A stretch of 64,000 nucleotides of DNA from Pelomyxa schiedti (lineage: Eukaryota > Evosea > Pelobiontida > Pelomyxidae). The notes below the pieces were generated by a model. The model made no database searches, had not been told where the DNA came from, and saw nothing but the letters and a program-made list of their open reading frames with translations. This document shows positions 47,801-58,302 of this stretch, piece by piece (within the stretch, counting starts at the first letter, position 1; every line of letters starts with the position of its first letter). The stretch is from positions 1-64,000 of the forward strand of contig JAHLWZ010000860.1 in the NCBI GenBank assembly GCA_020536535.1, read 5' to 3'. The translations under genes were made by a program, and so were the position numbers.

Positions 47801-49042
47801 TTTTGCTTTGTAGCACTATGTCCATCTCAAGCAAAATTATGCTCCTCGGCGCTGAAGACACTCTGCTTCATCTCCAGTATTCCATTTGGTTATGAGGCTA
47901 TCAACTCCATTTGTGATATTGGAAAAATTATCACCAAGGTGAAGACGCATCACCCAAATACTGTAGAACCCCTTTTGTATCTTCTAAAGAAGTCTGTGCA
48001 TGACACTCCTTCTGCCCAAAGTGCCCAGTCACAACTAGACAAATTGCCAATTTTGGAATCATTATCAATGTATAGCAGGGCGCACAAGCTCTATGTCGAT
48101 GTTTACACGAAACTACTTCAATACAGCACCCCAAGCCCGCCCAAATTTGGAGCACCGGCTCCTCCAACAGTAGGGAAAATATGCCAATCCCATGCCCCTG
48201 ATACCCTCTGTTTCGCCTGCTACCACTTTGAAGAATTCCACACATGCATCACCTGCGACGGCCCCTCCTCCTCCCGTAATTACTGCCGCGGCTGCATCGC
48301 AGCTTCCCACTACAGGCACGAAATAAGCCCCCCAACACTCTTGGTGGCCGCCTGCTGCTGCGCCCCCGCGGGCGAAACGAGCGGCCTGACCATTGTGGTC
48401 CCCGACCGTGGCTTCTTCAGCGCGGACCTGTCCAATTCGCTCCAAGCCGCACTTCTGCAGGGGTGCGGGCTTGGCCGCGGGCAGCTGGAGGTGCGCCCGC
48501 CGCAGACCGCCGTGCACATCCCCGATGCCCGGCGGTGCTTGCTGGTCCGGGTGCGCGCCGAGCGGCACTCTGACATCCACAGGGCGGCCGCGGCCCTGCG
48601 GTCCGCCGACGCCGCGGTGCTGCTGCTGTGCGCGGTGAGGTTCCCGCGGGTGGGCGGCGGGAGCTTCTTGCGCACCCTCTCGGCGCTGGCACTGCACATG
48701 ATAGGCCAGTTCTTGTGCCACAGCCCAACTCTCCTGCGGCTACTGTTGGACAACAGAGTGAAAATGCTGGAGGGGCCTGGGCCGTGTGGCTCCGCGGACA
48801 CCCAGAATAGTGCTTCTTCTAAGAAGAAGCCCTATTCCTTGCGGACACAACCACAATATACAGAGGGAGTGAAGTGTCTGTATGAGGTTCCTCTGTCTAT
48901 GTGCAAACACTGCTGGATGCCGTTTGAGAGGTGCGAGTGCCCAGTGGTTGACAACTACTGGTGTAGGAACACTGGCCTAATAATATCCAAGTGTACCTGT
49001 GGCTGCAGACAGCGTGTTTTGGATATACAGTCTGGGAGGTGA
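44870..49042 (+). CDS. Large intronless helical protein with Cys/His zinc-binding C-terminus
   Basis: A single open frame of about 1,390 codons from the ATG at 44870. Residues 1-110 are Ser/Pro/Ala-rich with an (AS)n run. The next 1,000 are leucine-rich helices in HEAT/armadillo style (YAIKVVSHVIGHITDSAAL). Near 48180-48330 there is a Cys/His cluster, SHAPDTLCFACYHFEEFHTC then ITC, then YCRGC, then HYRHE, reminiscent of UBR-box or B-box-like zinc folds. The end has a second cluster, CKHCWMPFERCECP then ISKCTCGC. A large helical solenoid with zinc modules at its end suits a ubiquitin ligase or its adaptor, but no RING or HECT motif is visible, so I do not assign one. Absence of introns over 4.2 kb is unusual here. 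Confidence 0.65.
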   Translation: MSDREIQQNDLKSVVSSSTTPNYTPHQRPSPAYNVDEDLIDEYQSIQASCSLPLLRGSVPEPPAASASASASASASDLQQAATPARRPRLPAVPWARWLALVEKTVVAEYCHQLPISSSLAALRSMLSMLSLLRARRKLLSSLAPRPDQSSDGHGDGEKDSADEGVVKEMWNKLLPGVVFAFKIYSTTDVVVAAGQCLSLLVLEAHAAQGIFQPSLVDLYGTLKAVLDVVSKSSLVPLPIMAVVCKVLASLHKLLHKVYVTKKEEKILSEIENYIRCFRSNWQREQGGPELADAMCKLLRVNGQRPRWPRTRDVKWAATLLKIDLPLRLTEKLAVITSNLTKDASATEHSYLLFSPSLQCLKRHCYCDCDLSSTPGKICVISHNLCEALHALLRPPKFGVLQSALSGGLMEVVVVVLNSHPYTAVQVVCCQIMLVLLPHRQFSTICPVVQAVLKAVDRREPLQHFALSVLLALANYPRFESHRAVLDTVLSLTTKTDTAWEVIAKVSESHLEGHEAVKILHDLVEFLGSRSTALPKLPGYAIKVVSHVIGHITDSAALQDISWISEAFFSQYRQRNSFSYSEVCTFIECMALKVLSVPHLVKSGVLDILVPVLADSKSIVTGCKAVMRLVQDDLMKDVIASKMKPEVIKAIEMLGPTPTTSEVYYLWRTLVAFITSERSTYVPSELQPVVTAMLSGEFIILFPRAYEHMLLLSKSESSSFLPIMKNIPELFPRNSFSKTAADLIDRMTTSLSKDCRNSLPIPLPLVKLLLEFVLSVDEYISQSTWRSLLRLLKFKSGLEEALKLGILDILPHLAENIKKKEKHTQQEALKMLVRTFNYLQPHNIPRGTFLSYIQVLLEQFSYLQRVSFNTVWRGIACYFSGSSSGTLWEDVLLVMKKCPCLIKVQILALKTLHHSLSLEHIKAVNPSIEIIASILESKGKLSRNARWCKWAFRVVKHSHPSYLVCNVVELVQRNFVTFCFVALCPSQAKLCSSALKTLCFISSIPFGYEAINSICDIGKIITKVKTHHPNTVEPLLYLLKKSVHDTPSAQSAQSQLDKLPILESLSMYSRAHKLYVDVYTKLLQYSTPSPPKFGAPAPPTVGKICQSHAPDTLCFACYHFEEFHTCITCDGPSSSRNYCRGCIAASHYRHEISPPTLLVAACCCAPAGETSGLTIVVPDRGFFSADLSNSLQAALLQGCGLGRGQLEVRPPQTAVHIPDARRCLLVRVRAERHSDIHRAAAALRSADAAVLLLCAVRFPRVGGGSFLRTLSALALHMIGQFLCHSPTLLRLLLDNRVKMLEGPGPCGSADTQNSASSKKKPYSLRTQPQYTEGVKCLYEVPLSMCKHCWMPFERCECPVVDNYWCRNTGLIISKCTCGCRQRVLDIQSGR

Positions 49043-49496
49043 AAACAGCATCGATTTTCTGTCACCAGCAAGGCAAAAAAAACCACCTGTACACTCCTGT
49101 ATCCTGGCATTTTGAACCAGATTTCGTTCTCTTGTGAGGTCTCTCTACTGTATCTCTACATCACAACCCCATGAAAAATAAAAACCAAAAGTTTGTGGAT
49201 AGACTTTTTTTGGATTATTCTCCAATTTGCTTTACATCTTGAAACGTCCTCTGCATCAGCCAGCCACAGAGACGGAAACCTTTTTCCATGACGCACAATG
49301 TTCGGCATCCGTTCTACTCAACTGCATAAGATGAAGAATTTATTTTGTTCATTTGTCGTCGGCACTGTCTACGATTCTAAACAACGTTGGGCTAGTTAAG
49401 CACTTTAACGCGAGCAGTGTTTGCTGAGAACGTAGTTTCAGTGACCCCGTTGTGGAACTCGCAGGATTCTCGGCGTGATCAGTGATGTCGGCGCAG
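49043..49496. other. Convergent 3' intergenic region
   Basis: This lies between the stop of the zinc-binding gene (plus) and the stop of paralogue B (minus). An AATAAA-like AAAAATAAAAACC occurs near 49173 and could serve polyadenylation of the plus gene. No ORF is convincing. Confidence 0.4.
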
Positions 49497-52400
49497 TCAG
49501 GGCTTATAGGTGTTGATGAAGTCGTGGATGTCTGTGGCTCCCAGAAGCTCGGCTGTTTTCAGATTGAAAGTGTGACCATGACACAACATGTGCAATTCCA
49601 AGGCGGTGACCTGCAGCGATCCGGCTCTGGTTCTGAGGGTTCTGTCAGCACCTCCGGCAATCAACACAGCCACCATTGTTGACCGCGAAGCCCTCTGCGC
49701 GGCGAGGTGCAGCGCAGTGAATCCATTGTCATTGTACTGGTTCACAAACCCCGCATCGCCACCGGTATATTTGAGGATGAACTCGAGATGTTTGGAGCTG
49801 CAGAAAAGCGCCGCAAGATGAAGCAGTGTGTTGCCGCAGACGGCTGGTTGCCTGATCGCGGCTTGTTTGGCTGGTCCCGAGTTGTAGTCTTTCTTAAGCA
49901 GCTTGCTGAAGTATAGCGTGGTGCCGAAAACGAGGTTGTAGTGCAGAGTGTGTGTTCCAGCATCGATGGTGGCCTGCGATTCGGCGCCTTTTTGGAGGAG
50001 ACATTGTGCAACGTCTTGATTCCCGGAAGCAAGAGCTTGGTCGAGAGGAGTGTTGCCGAGAGCGTTCTTTTTGTTGATGTTCTGTCTGTAGATGCCCATT
50101 TCGTCCAATTTGTCACAGAGGAATCTGACGAGAAGAAGATTCCCACTGTGACAAGCTGCATGCAAGGCAGTGCCCAAAACACTTTCTTCTTCCAGTTTGG
50201 AGCCTGCACCGAGAAGCCATTCAACCATCGGCTGACTTCCCTTTCTCGCACTCCAAAGCAGCGCTGTTGTTCCATCTGGCCGCGGGGGGAAGGGGGATCT
50301 CAGTCAGAAACAACCAACCCAGACAAGGAGAAGTGTTTGTGGTGGTGGTGGCTTGTGGTTTTGTGGTTTTGTGGTGGCGGAACACACACCTTTTGCAGTT
50401 TGAGATACGGACAGCTCCTGCGGGCTCTGGGTGAGCCACAGCACTGCTTCGATGTTTCCACTGTATGCTGCAAAAGAGAGGACGGAATTTCCCCTCGCAT
50501 CAGTTTCTGCAACTTGTGCGCCCTGCTCCACAAGCCACTTCATGACCTTCAAGTTCCCACCCATTGCAGCGTACATCAGAGTCGTGAGTCCATCTTTGTG
50601 GGTGATTATTTTAGTTAGGTTCCCAAACAAGAAGGTAGCGTGGGAGACATACAGGGTTTTGATTTTCCAAGAACAGGCACTCCACTTGTTTTCATCTTGT
50701 TCAAGAGTTCAACTTGGCCACAGCCAGCTGCGAGCATGATGCAGTTGCACCCATATATGTTGGTATCTGTCATGGGTGCATGCATTTCATCCAACAACCA
50801 CTGAACAATATCCATGTGGCGGGAGGACAAAGCAGTCATCAGAACCGTGCTATCTCTGTTGTCCCTTTCTGAGACTCCAGCACCATTAGTCAGCAGCCAT
50901 GACAGAGAAGATAGGTTCCCAGTAAATGCGGCAACCAGAATTGGTGTGGCTCCATCTTCTGCAGAAGATTTTAAAAGTTACCTTATAATGCAGGAAATAC
51001 CTTTTGTGCCATCAGTGATGGGCACCTTTTGCTTCTTCAACCATTCAAGGACATGGACATGTCCCCCTCCCGCTGCCTGGTGTGCTGCTTTCTCTCCTGT
51101 ACTGTTTGCTTGCAGTATTTCGGCTCCTTCATTGACTAACCACTTCATCACATTCAAGTGGCCCCTTTGTGAAGCATAAAGAAATGCAGTGTTCCCGACA
51201 TCATTACTTTCTTTGAGATATTCCCATTTAGGAAGGGAAGATTTGGAAATAAGCCACTGGATCATCTTCAGATTTCCACTCCGTGCTGCCAGTAAAAGTG
51301 GTGTGTTGCCGTCTACAAAATGGGTTATTCATGCTCCATCACAACTCCTACATACTTCTCTTGCATGATTCTTCTAGTGATGCTCCCTTTGTGTGTAAAA
51401 GGTTCATGATTGGAAGGTTGCCCAGATCGGCCGCCAGAACCAAGGGTGTTTGGGACAAGTTATCTCTTTCGTGAACACCTGCACCATTGTCTAAAAAATA
51501 TGTCACTGCTTCCAGATGGGGTAAACTAAGCATCAGTGCAGTTTTTCCATCTGACAGAGTGTGAAAATAACGAATTTAACGATGAAATGGCGGTAGGTAC
51601 CACTGGCTTTGGTTGTCAGTACAGCTCCTTTGATGTGAAGATACTTAATCGTAGCAACACTTCCTCCTGCAGCGGCATGCAGCAATGCGGTTCGGTTCCA
51701 GGAATCTTTTTCTTCAATGTTGCAGGATTTCTCTTCCGTGAGCCACCTCACAACGTTCAGTTGCCCTTTCCACGCTGCACACATCAAAGCTGTGACATTG
51801 AGGTTGTCTCTCTCTTCCAGTGTCGATCCATGCAAAAGAAGCCACTTGACCATTTCAAGCTGTCCAGCAGCACATGCAAGAAGGAGTGCTGTTTTTCCAT
51901 CTGTGTAATACGGTAATTAAGTGCGCAAAGTTAGTGAACAATGGGTGAGTACCATGAGCCCGGACTGAAGTTGAGGCTCCCCTCTTGACAAGTAACTCCA
52001 CAGTGGTCTGGTGCCCACCACACACTGCATGCGAGATGGCAGTTGCTCCGAAGTTGTCAACATCATCCACAGAATAGCCATTGTCCAGCAAAACCCGCAC
52101 AACGTGAAAGTGACCGTTCTTGGCAGCCAGTAGTAATGCTGTGCAACCACTCTCGTCCCTTGGGTGTTTTTGCCCTGGTTTCTCGAAGCTGTGCATTAAA
52201 CAGTTCACATCTTTCAGATTACCGATCTCTGCTGCCTTGAGGATGGCATGATTGGGTTCAAGATCCGTCAAGAGACTTGAGGATACGTGCCGAATAATTG
52301 TGCGCACAAATTCCATTGAAGTGTTATACCTGTTTGCCAAGCTGTAATTTCCAGAAATGGCAGCCCTTTTAATCTCTGAAAAATTTTTATGGTGTGTGCT

Positions 52401-54619
52401 GACTTGCAGTGTGTTACTTGTGCCCCGAAATGAAAAAATTACATTGAAGGCACGTGAGCATTCAATGTGCAACTCTTGGAGTGATTCAATTGGAACACTC
52501 ATCCTGAGATATTGAAGTCCGTCACAGTTTGTTATATTGACAGAATTCAACGCAGGACACTGGTGGAGTAGATTGACTTCTTTGAGAGATTGGCACTGTT
52601 CAATTGTTATTGTCTGCAGACGCATATATGGGCGAGGCAAAGAACACTCAGAAACACACGATGAAATAACGGTAACTTTTACAACATGAGGATTAATGGC
52701 CAGTATTTTAGTGAGAGGTATCTCTGCCGTGTAGTTCCTCAGTTCCAGACTTGATTCTGTGCTTCGCTTCCCAGAGATACCATTCAGAACATTTTGCTGA
52801 ACCACTGGTGAAGTTTCTTGCCAAACAAGTTTGTTGGCGATTTTGAATTTTAAACCACCATGTAGTTTCTCAAAAATATCTGCATTTCCTTGGACAATCA
52901 AATCTTTAATGAGAGAAAGGTTCCGGGAGTCTCTTTCAACTTCATGCAACAACATATTTCCATCCCTGAGGCTTGTCTCCCCGCCAAGTGACATGAGAGA
53001 AGTTCCCCCAGGTTTATCAAGTGGTGAACGAGAAGAAAGCACTGAGCGAGTGGAAACACTGCTACTGTTGCCACGATAATATTTGTTTTGGATCCTCTGG
53101 AATCTTGGTTGAGTGGAGCCCACATCATAGTGAAGGTCAATGTAAAACTTCGCAACAGATTCTGGCATGACGGACTCTAAAAGTTGCAGACCAGACAAAG
53201 GGGGACCTGCCATTCTCATGGTCGTTTGTAATGAGGACATTGATATGAACAGATCATCAATTAAACCAGGAGGGAGATAGAACAAGGCCAGACAGCCTCT
53301 TTGGTAATAACTCTGTGCTTCTTCTTTCACTGGGAGTTCAGTTACAATGGGGCTGGCCCACTCCTTAATTTCTTCTGGAGTAATTTTCAATGTTTTCCAC
53401 ACTTCATGAATATTGTACAAATCTTTCATCCAATCTTTCATGAGTGCCATTGGATTCAGGAGGAGAAACTCCTCTGCTGCTGTGGAGTCGATATAATTTG
53501 CTATTTGGGAGAGGCAGAAGATCACACTTTTCACCATCATCATTTTTTTGGTTTTGAAAAATAATCCCCCATCTTTAACAACGACTTCAGGAGGACTGAA
53601 AGCTCTGTCATTGTCAATCCCAACAAGTTTTCCTGTTCTCTCCTCAAAAATAAAGTTGTTTGGCTTCCCATCTTCTGGCATTGTGATGAGTTCCATAATT
53701 AACAACTTAGTGAACAGTTGGCTTGGAAAAATGTGCTCGCCACTAGAGTTCGAAAGATAAGAGTCAAATGTGGGACCTTGAATTTTCTCTGATATCAAAA
53801 CTGGGTAAACTTCCTCATTGGATGTTGTGTGCTCCTTTCGAATTGTCAGTTTGCCAAAGACTGATTTTGCTGTTCCAAATCCAATGATGCGATCATGCAA
53901 CAACGAGACTGCTTGTTCATACGCTGGAATTTCAGGAAAAAACTTGAAGTAAAACACCTGGTCCTCAATGTCCACATCTTTCACAAGGTGATTGTGAGAT
54001 TTGTTGCGCACAATGTGTGTGAGTTCTTCAGCGATTTGATCAAGCTTAAGGCGAATCACAACTTTGGGATGAATGTCTCTTGCAACACCACCTGACAAAC
54101 CAGCCAGAGCAAGTGTGTATTTATTTCCTCCTGATGATGTTTCTGATGCCTGAAATAGAAGACGAAGCTTTTCTTCAAAGTGCACCCTTTCTTCGAAAGG
54201 GCCTGGCCTGAAACCATTGGGACTCGGAAACGATGACAAAACAGCTTGTGCCTTGTCCAGAGCCACCTTCATTGCCTTGTTTGTGGCTACCCTTTTACAT
54301 TTGACCCAAAATTTCACTTTGATGCGATGGGGAAAGGCACCATAAAAGTGTTTCAGAGGAATGACATGAGGAGAATCAGATTCAACAGCACCACCGTCAC
54401 TCAGAGAATCAAGAAAAACTTCGGCCAAGATCGGCAAAAATTTGAATTCACCTGATGGTATCAGGTCATAATCTGACTTGTTCAAGTGCTTGCATGTTTT
54501 CAGCTGTTCCAAGAACAGGTTGAAAGATGCCAAACTGTGAAGAATTACCGAATTTGGAGGCAACCATGATGGGAGATCCTTTGCAGTGGAAGTTACAGTT
54601 GCAGGGGCAGGGGCAGGGG

Positions 54620-54653
<34 letters not shown>

Positions 54654-57526
54654 TGCAGTTGCAGTTGCCCCATTTTGGTGCAACTTGAAAGAAGACAACC
54701 ACTCTTTCCATCTCTTTTTCAGTTGTGTGAACTGAAAATCACTTTCAGAGGACAAGTTGTACCGACAGAGTCCATCAACCATGCTTTCAATCTCCGAGAC
54801 ATCTTGGGCAAGAAAATCGAGGTGGAATTGGTTCACAGGGGAGAAGTCAGGCTCTGGAGATGTCTCCATCATTTTTGACATTTTGTCGATTGCGGCTTCC
54901 ATTGATTTGTCTAAGAGCCCACGGATATAACACACTGCCCCATATTGTATCGGGAAGAAGTATTTCATCTTTACAACAGTGTTCATTGCTTCCTCGATGA
55001 TCGGCGGTTGTTCATGGGAAAAAGAGGAACGGGGAATGGGATCGTCTGAAAACGGTGGAATTTTGGGGTTTTTGGCGAGAGAAACCTGAATCTCCAAAAG
55101 TTGTTGAAGGTGGCTTTGACACGATTGCAACAGAATCCAGGGGAAAGCAGAGCCTGCGGTGCCTGCCATGCTCTCGAATTTCTTCTTGTTTTGAAGGATA
55201 TTGGTGAACAGATCCAGAGGGTGTGAAATATCTTCGAGGATGGGAAAGAAGAACAGTTTCAAGCTGCTTGCCAGAGTGAGGAACAGGTTGCAGAGAGCTT
55301 TCAGGTACACGACTGCCGCTGGTGCTGCTGTTGCTGAGGCTGCGGGAGGATCACCAACCCGATTTTGTGTTGTGATGGACAGTGCACTGTCGTTCATGCC
55401 CCTCAGAGTGGACACATAAATCGAAAGTGCAATCAATTGGTGTCGTTTCAGTTGCTCCTGGAATGGTGGCCTTAGTTTTTCTTTGGGAATGTATTTGCTC
55501 ATGAACATGTCCCATTGTTGGTGTGATGATTTTTCTTGTAAGAACTCTTCACAGTGTCGAGAATACAACTTAAAAATGGAACTCGGTTGGGGACAAAGGG
55601 GAGCCACAGTGCAGTACCATTGCCAAGTTTGAGAAATGTGGTCGAGATTGCCTGGTGTTGAAGCTACGCGCTCGAGCAAAGTGGATGCCAACAAACACTC
55701 GGTAACAGTGATTTTCGGTGTTGCTTGGAGAGAGAGACCAGGGCATTTTAGAGCCAAGTGATGAGCAGCACAACTGGTGAAACTTAAGAACAGTCCTTGC
55801 AGAAGAATCAGGAATTTTTCCACCCACAGGTCTTTCTCTTCACTTTCTGCAGCATCAATGTCGTAAACAATGATTGTTTCAACTGGATTCAACAACATGT
55901 TGCATTTTGACCACCCAACGTTTCCTTTGCTGCAAAGTACAACTGAGCAAGGAGAGAACCTGACACCCAAAAGAGACTCACTGTGATTAAATAGAGTGTC
56001 CAGAAGTTGATTGAGCGAAGACACAAATTCTTTGTCACTTGAGGAAGTTGGAGAATCCAGTAAACGTTGTTGGTACGGCCAAAACTTGTTAGCCAATTCA
56101 TAGACAGTGAATAAGTTGGTATCACTTTTACAGCAACATGAAGGAGGCGGAGACTTGACAATAGTATTTGCACCCTCCAACACTGTAACCAAATTTTTTT
56201 GGGAGATGCTGGTCTTACAATCGTCTTGTGCTAATCTCTTTACAATCAAAGAACACTGAGCAAGAAGGAGAAATCGCTGAAACCATCCAACTGATGACAA
56301 GTCCTGGTGTGAACCTTTGTTAAACATCTCCAGCAAATCTGTTGTCGGCATTGAAGCCCATTTCTCTTTGAAGAGCAGGTAAAAGTCGTTAACGATTGGG
56401 AAAACTTGAATTCTAACCCGCTTTTCCAGATGCATAACTTGACACATGAAACAGTTGAGAAGCTTTGTGTAATGGGTGCTGGCTGCATGTTCGGTCAGGA
56501 TGGGATTTGCATTGGCATAAATAAAAATGGCACAAAGCAGATCGCGAGCACAGAAAGTGTCCACAATGGAGGGATCATTTGTGCTCCTTACCTCATTCAA
56601 GGTCTGCTGAATCCTCCCCTCAAAATATCTGATCGTGTTTGGCAATTGTTTCCAGTGAACTGGAGTCACACGTGAATCACAATAATCTATGGACGCCATG
56701 TCCAGCTCCTGATGTGCAACCCAACCCTCAACAATTTTGTTGATCTTCCTTTGGAGGCATGTGAGGTGTTGGTGAAGCGATGAAAAAAGAAGATCCCCTT
56801 GAAGATCAATTTGTGGTTGCATTGCAGCAAGGCAACCGGAAAACTGTTGGGCAGTGCCACCGATTGCTGAGAGTCTGTTTTGGTGGATGTGGCTGACGAT
56901 GCTGGCATAAACAACATCTAGAACCGGCAGAATATACTCAAACGAGCAAGCTTCATCTTCGTTGAGAACACATGCAAGCAGATGATTGGTGTCAGCTGAA
57001 GAAAGAAAGAAAAAAAAAAAAGAGGGAAAAGTGAGAAGTTGTGGGAGTTTGACTCTTGCTCTTACTTGTTTGTTTTTGAAGCAATGCCATGTGCTCCCCC
57101 TGCTCTTTACTCAGGGGTGGTGGAATTGGAGTCGGAGCAGTATCCACACAGTCAGGTGACCGTGAAGGTGGCGGTGGTGACGTGGCGGTCTTCGGGATTG
57201 GAGGGAGTGGCTTTACAGGAGGGCGAGACGGTTGTATGTCCTCTCTCTTTCCAGTTATACTGGTGCTAGTACTGGCACTAGCAGTATCACTAATAGTAGT
57301 ATCTGGACTTGTTGTTGTTGACGCTGTTGCTTCCGTTGCTGTTGCTGTTTTATTTACAATTCTTGGCGTTGGATTCTGTACCGTTGGTGGCGGCATTTGA
57401 ACATCAGGTTGTTGCCTAAGTTTTGGGGCTTTGAACACATAATGCACTGGTGGCATCAGGTCAGCTGCTCCCCCAGTGGTCACGCCCCCTGGTTGACTTG
57501 CAACTGCCTGCTTTGGCTGCTGCGCT

Positions 57527-57615
<89 letters not shown>

Positions 57616-58137
57616 TTGTGCTTGTGCTTGTGCTTGTGCTTGTCGGGATGGAGGGAAGACCAGTGGCTGGAACATTGGAGAAGCAACATATGCCGGGTTT
57701 TGCTGTGGCTGTATATTCCCGCCCAGCGGTTGGATGACTGGGCGAGGGAACGCCGGAGGTGGAGGCAGTATATTCGCCGCCGATGGTTGTTGGTTATGCT
57801 GCGGGGGGAGAACACTGGGCTGGGGGTCCATCATTTGGCGCGGGAACAAGGTCGTCGGCGCAGGGAGCACGCCCGGCGGCGGCGGCGGCGTCGCCCGAGG
57901 CGGCACGAAGCGGGACGACGGCGGCGGCGGCAGCGGTGGCTGCGGGGGCGGCGGCCCCGGGCCCACCTGGTGGACACCACCCATGTGGTTCGGCTCCACC
58001 GCGACGACCGCGTAAGATGCGGGCGGAGGCCCACGCGGAGGCGGCATCGCCACGGGCACGACCGGGGGGTCGTAAGTGCGTGGCCTCCCTTGGTTAGATA
58101 ACCATGGTTGTGGGATTGGTGAACCCAAGGGGTCCAT
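49497..58137 (-). CDS. Giant ankyrin/LRR protein with kinase-like domain, paralogue B
   Basis: Eight exons mirroring A: 58137-57066, 56995-51953, 51900-51601, 51550-51356, 51312-51001, 50958-50653, 50593-50390, 50275-49497 (about 2,734 residues), all phase-1 boundaries. Exon 1 is Pro-rich with a long alternating Gln-Ala run missing from A. Exon 2 holds the same order of parts: helical region, VFYFKFFPEIPAYEQAV, YPVLISEKIQG, MPEDGKPNNFIFE, LVGIDNDRAFSPP, an LRR-like stretch, then ankyrins. Exons 3, 5, 6 and 7 have exactly the same lengths as in A (300, 312, 306 and 204 nt); exon 4 is 30 nt shorter. The end differs: B stops at DFINTYKP, A continues about 25 residues. Both copies look intact. 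Confidence 0.82.
55050..55481 (-). repeat. 432-bp block identical to paralogue A
   Basis: Matches 41543-41974 at every position I compared, within exon 2. Confidence 0.85.
57527..57640 (-). repeat. Hexanucleotide repeat coding alternating Gln-Ala
   Basis: About 14 tandem TGCCTG units followed by several TGCTTG units on the plus strand. In the gene's sense this encodes (Gln-Ala)n in exon 1 of paralogue B. Paralogue A has no counterpart, so the expansion arose after duplication or was lost in A. Confidence 0.85.
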
Positions 58138-58302
58138 GTATGACCGGATTTTTTTTTTTTTTTTTTTTTTTTGATGTAGTTTTATGTTTCTCCGACCAAT
58201 TTGATGTGTTGTTTCTTGTGAAAAATTGGTGGACTGTAGCTAGACCAATCATGCAGATTGCTTTTCTACTCCTGTTATTTTGTACTTTTGTTTATTGATA
58301 CA
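58138..58302. promoter_or_regulatory. Gap upstream of paralogue B with 24-nt T-run
   Basis: An uninterrupted T-run occupies 58149-58172, 12 bp upstream of the paralogue B start codon (an A-run in the gene's sense). The remainder is AT-rich. It also holds the 3' end of the membrane glycoprotein gene. Confidence 0.5.

Noticed and set aside
57397-58101. Plus-strand ORF encoding Cys-Leu repeats
   Set aside because: Reverse reading of the Gln-Ala hexamer repeat in paralogue B.
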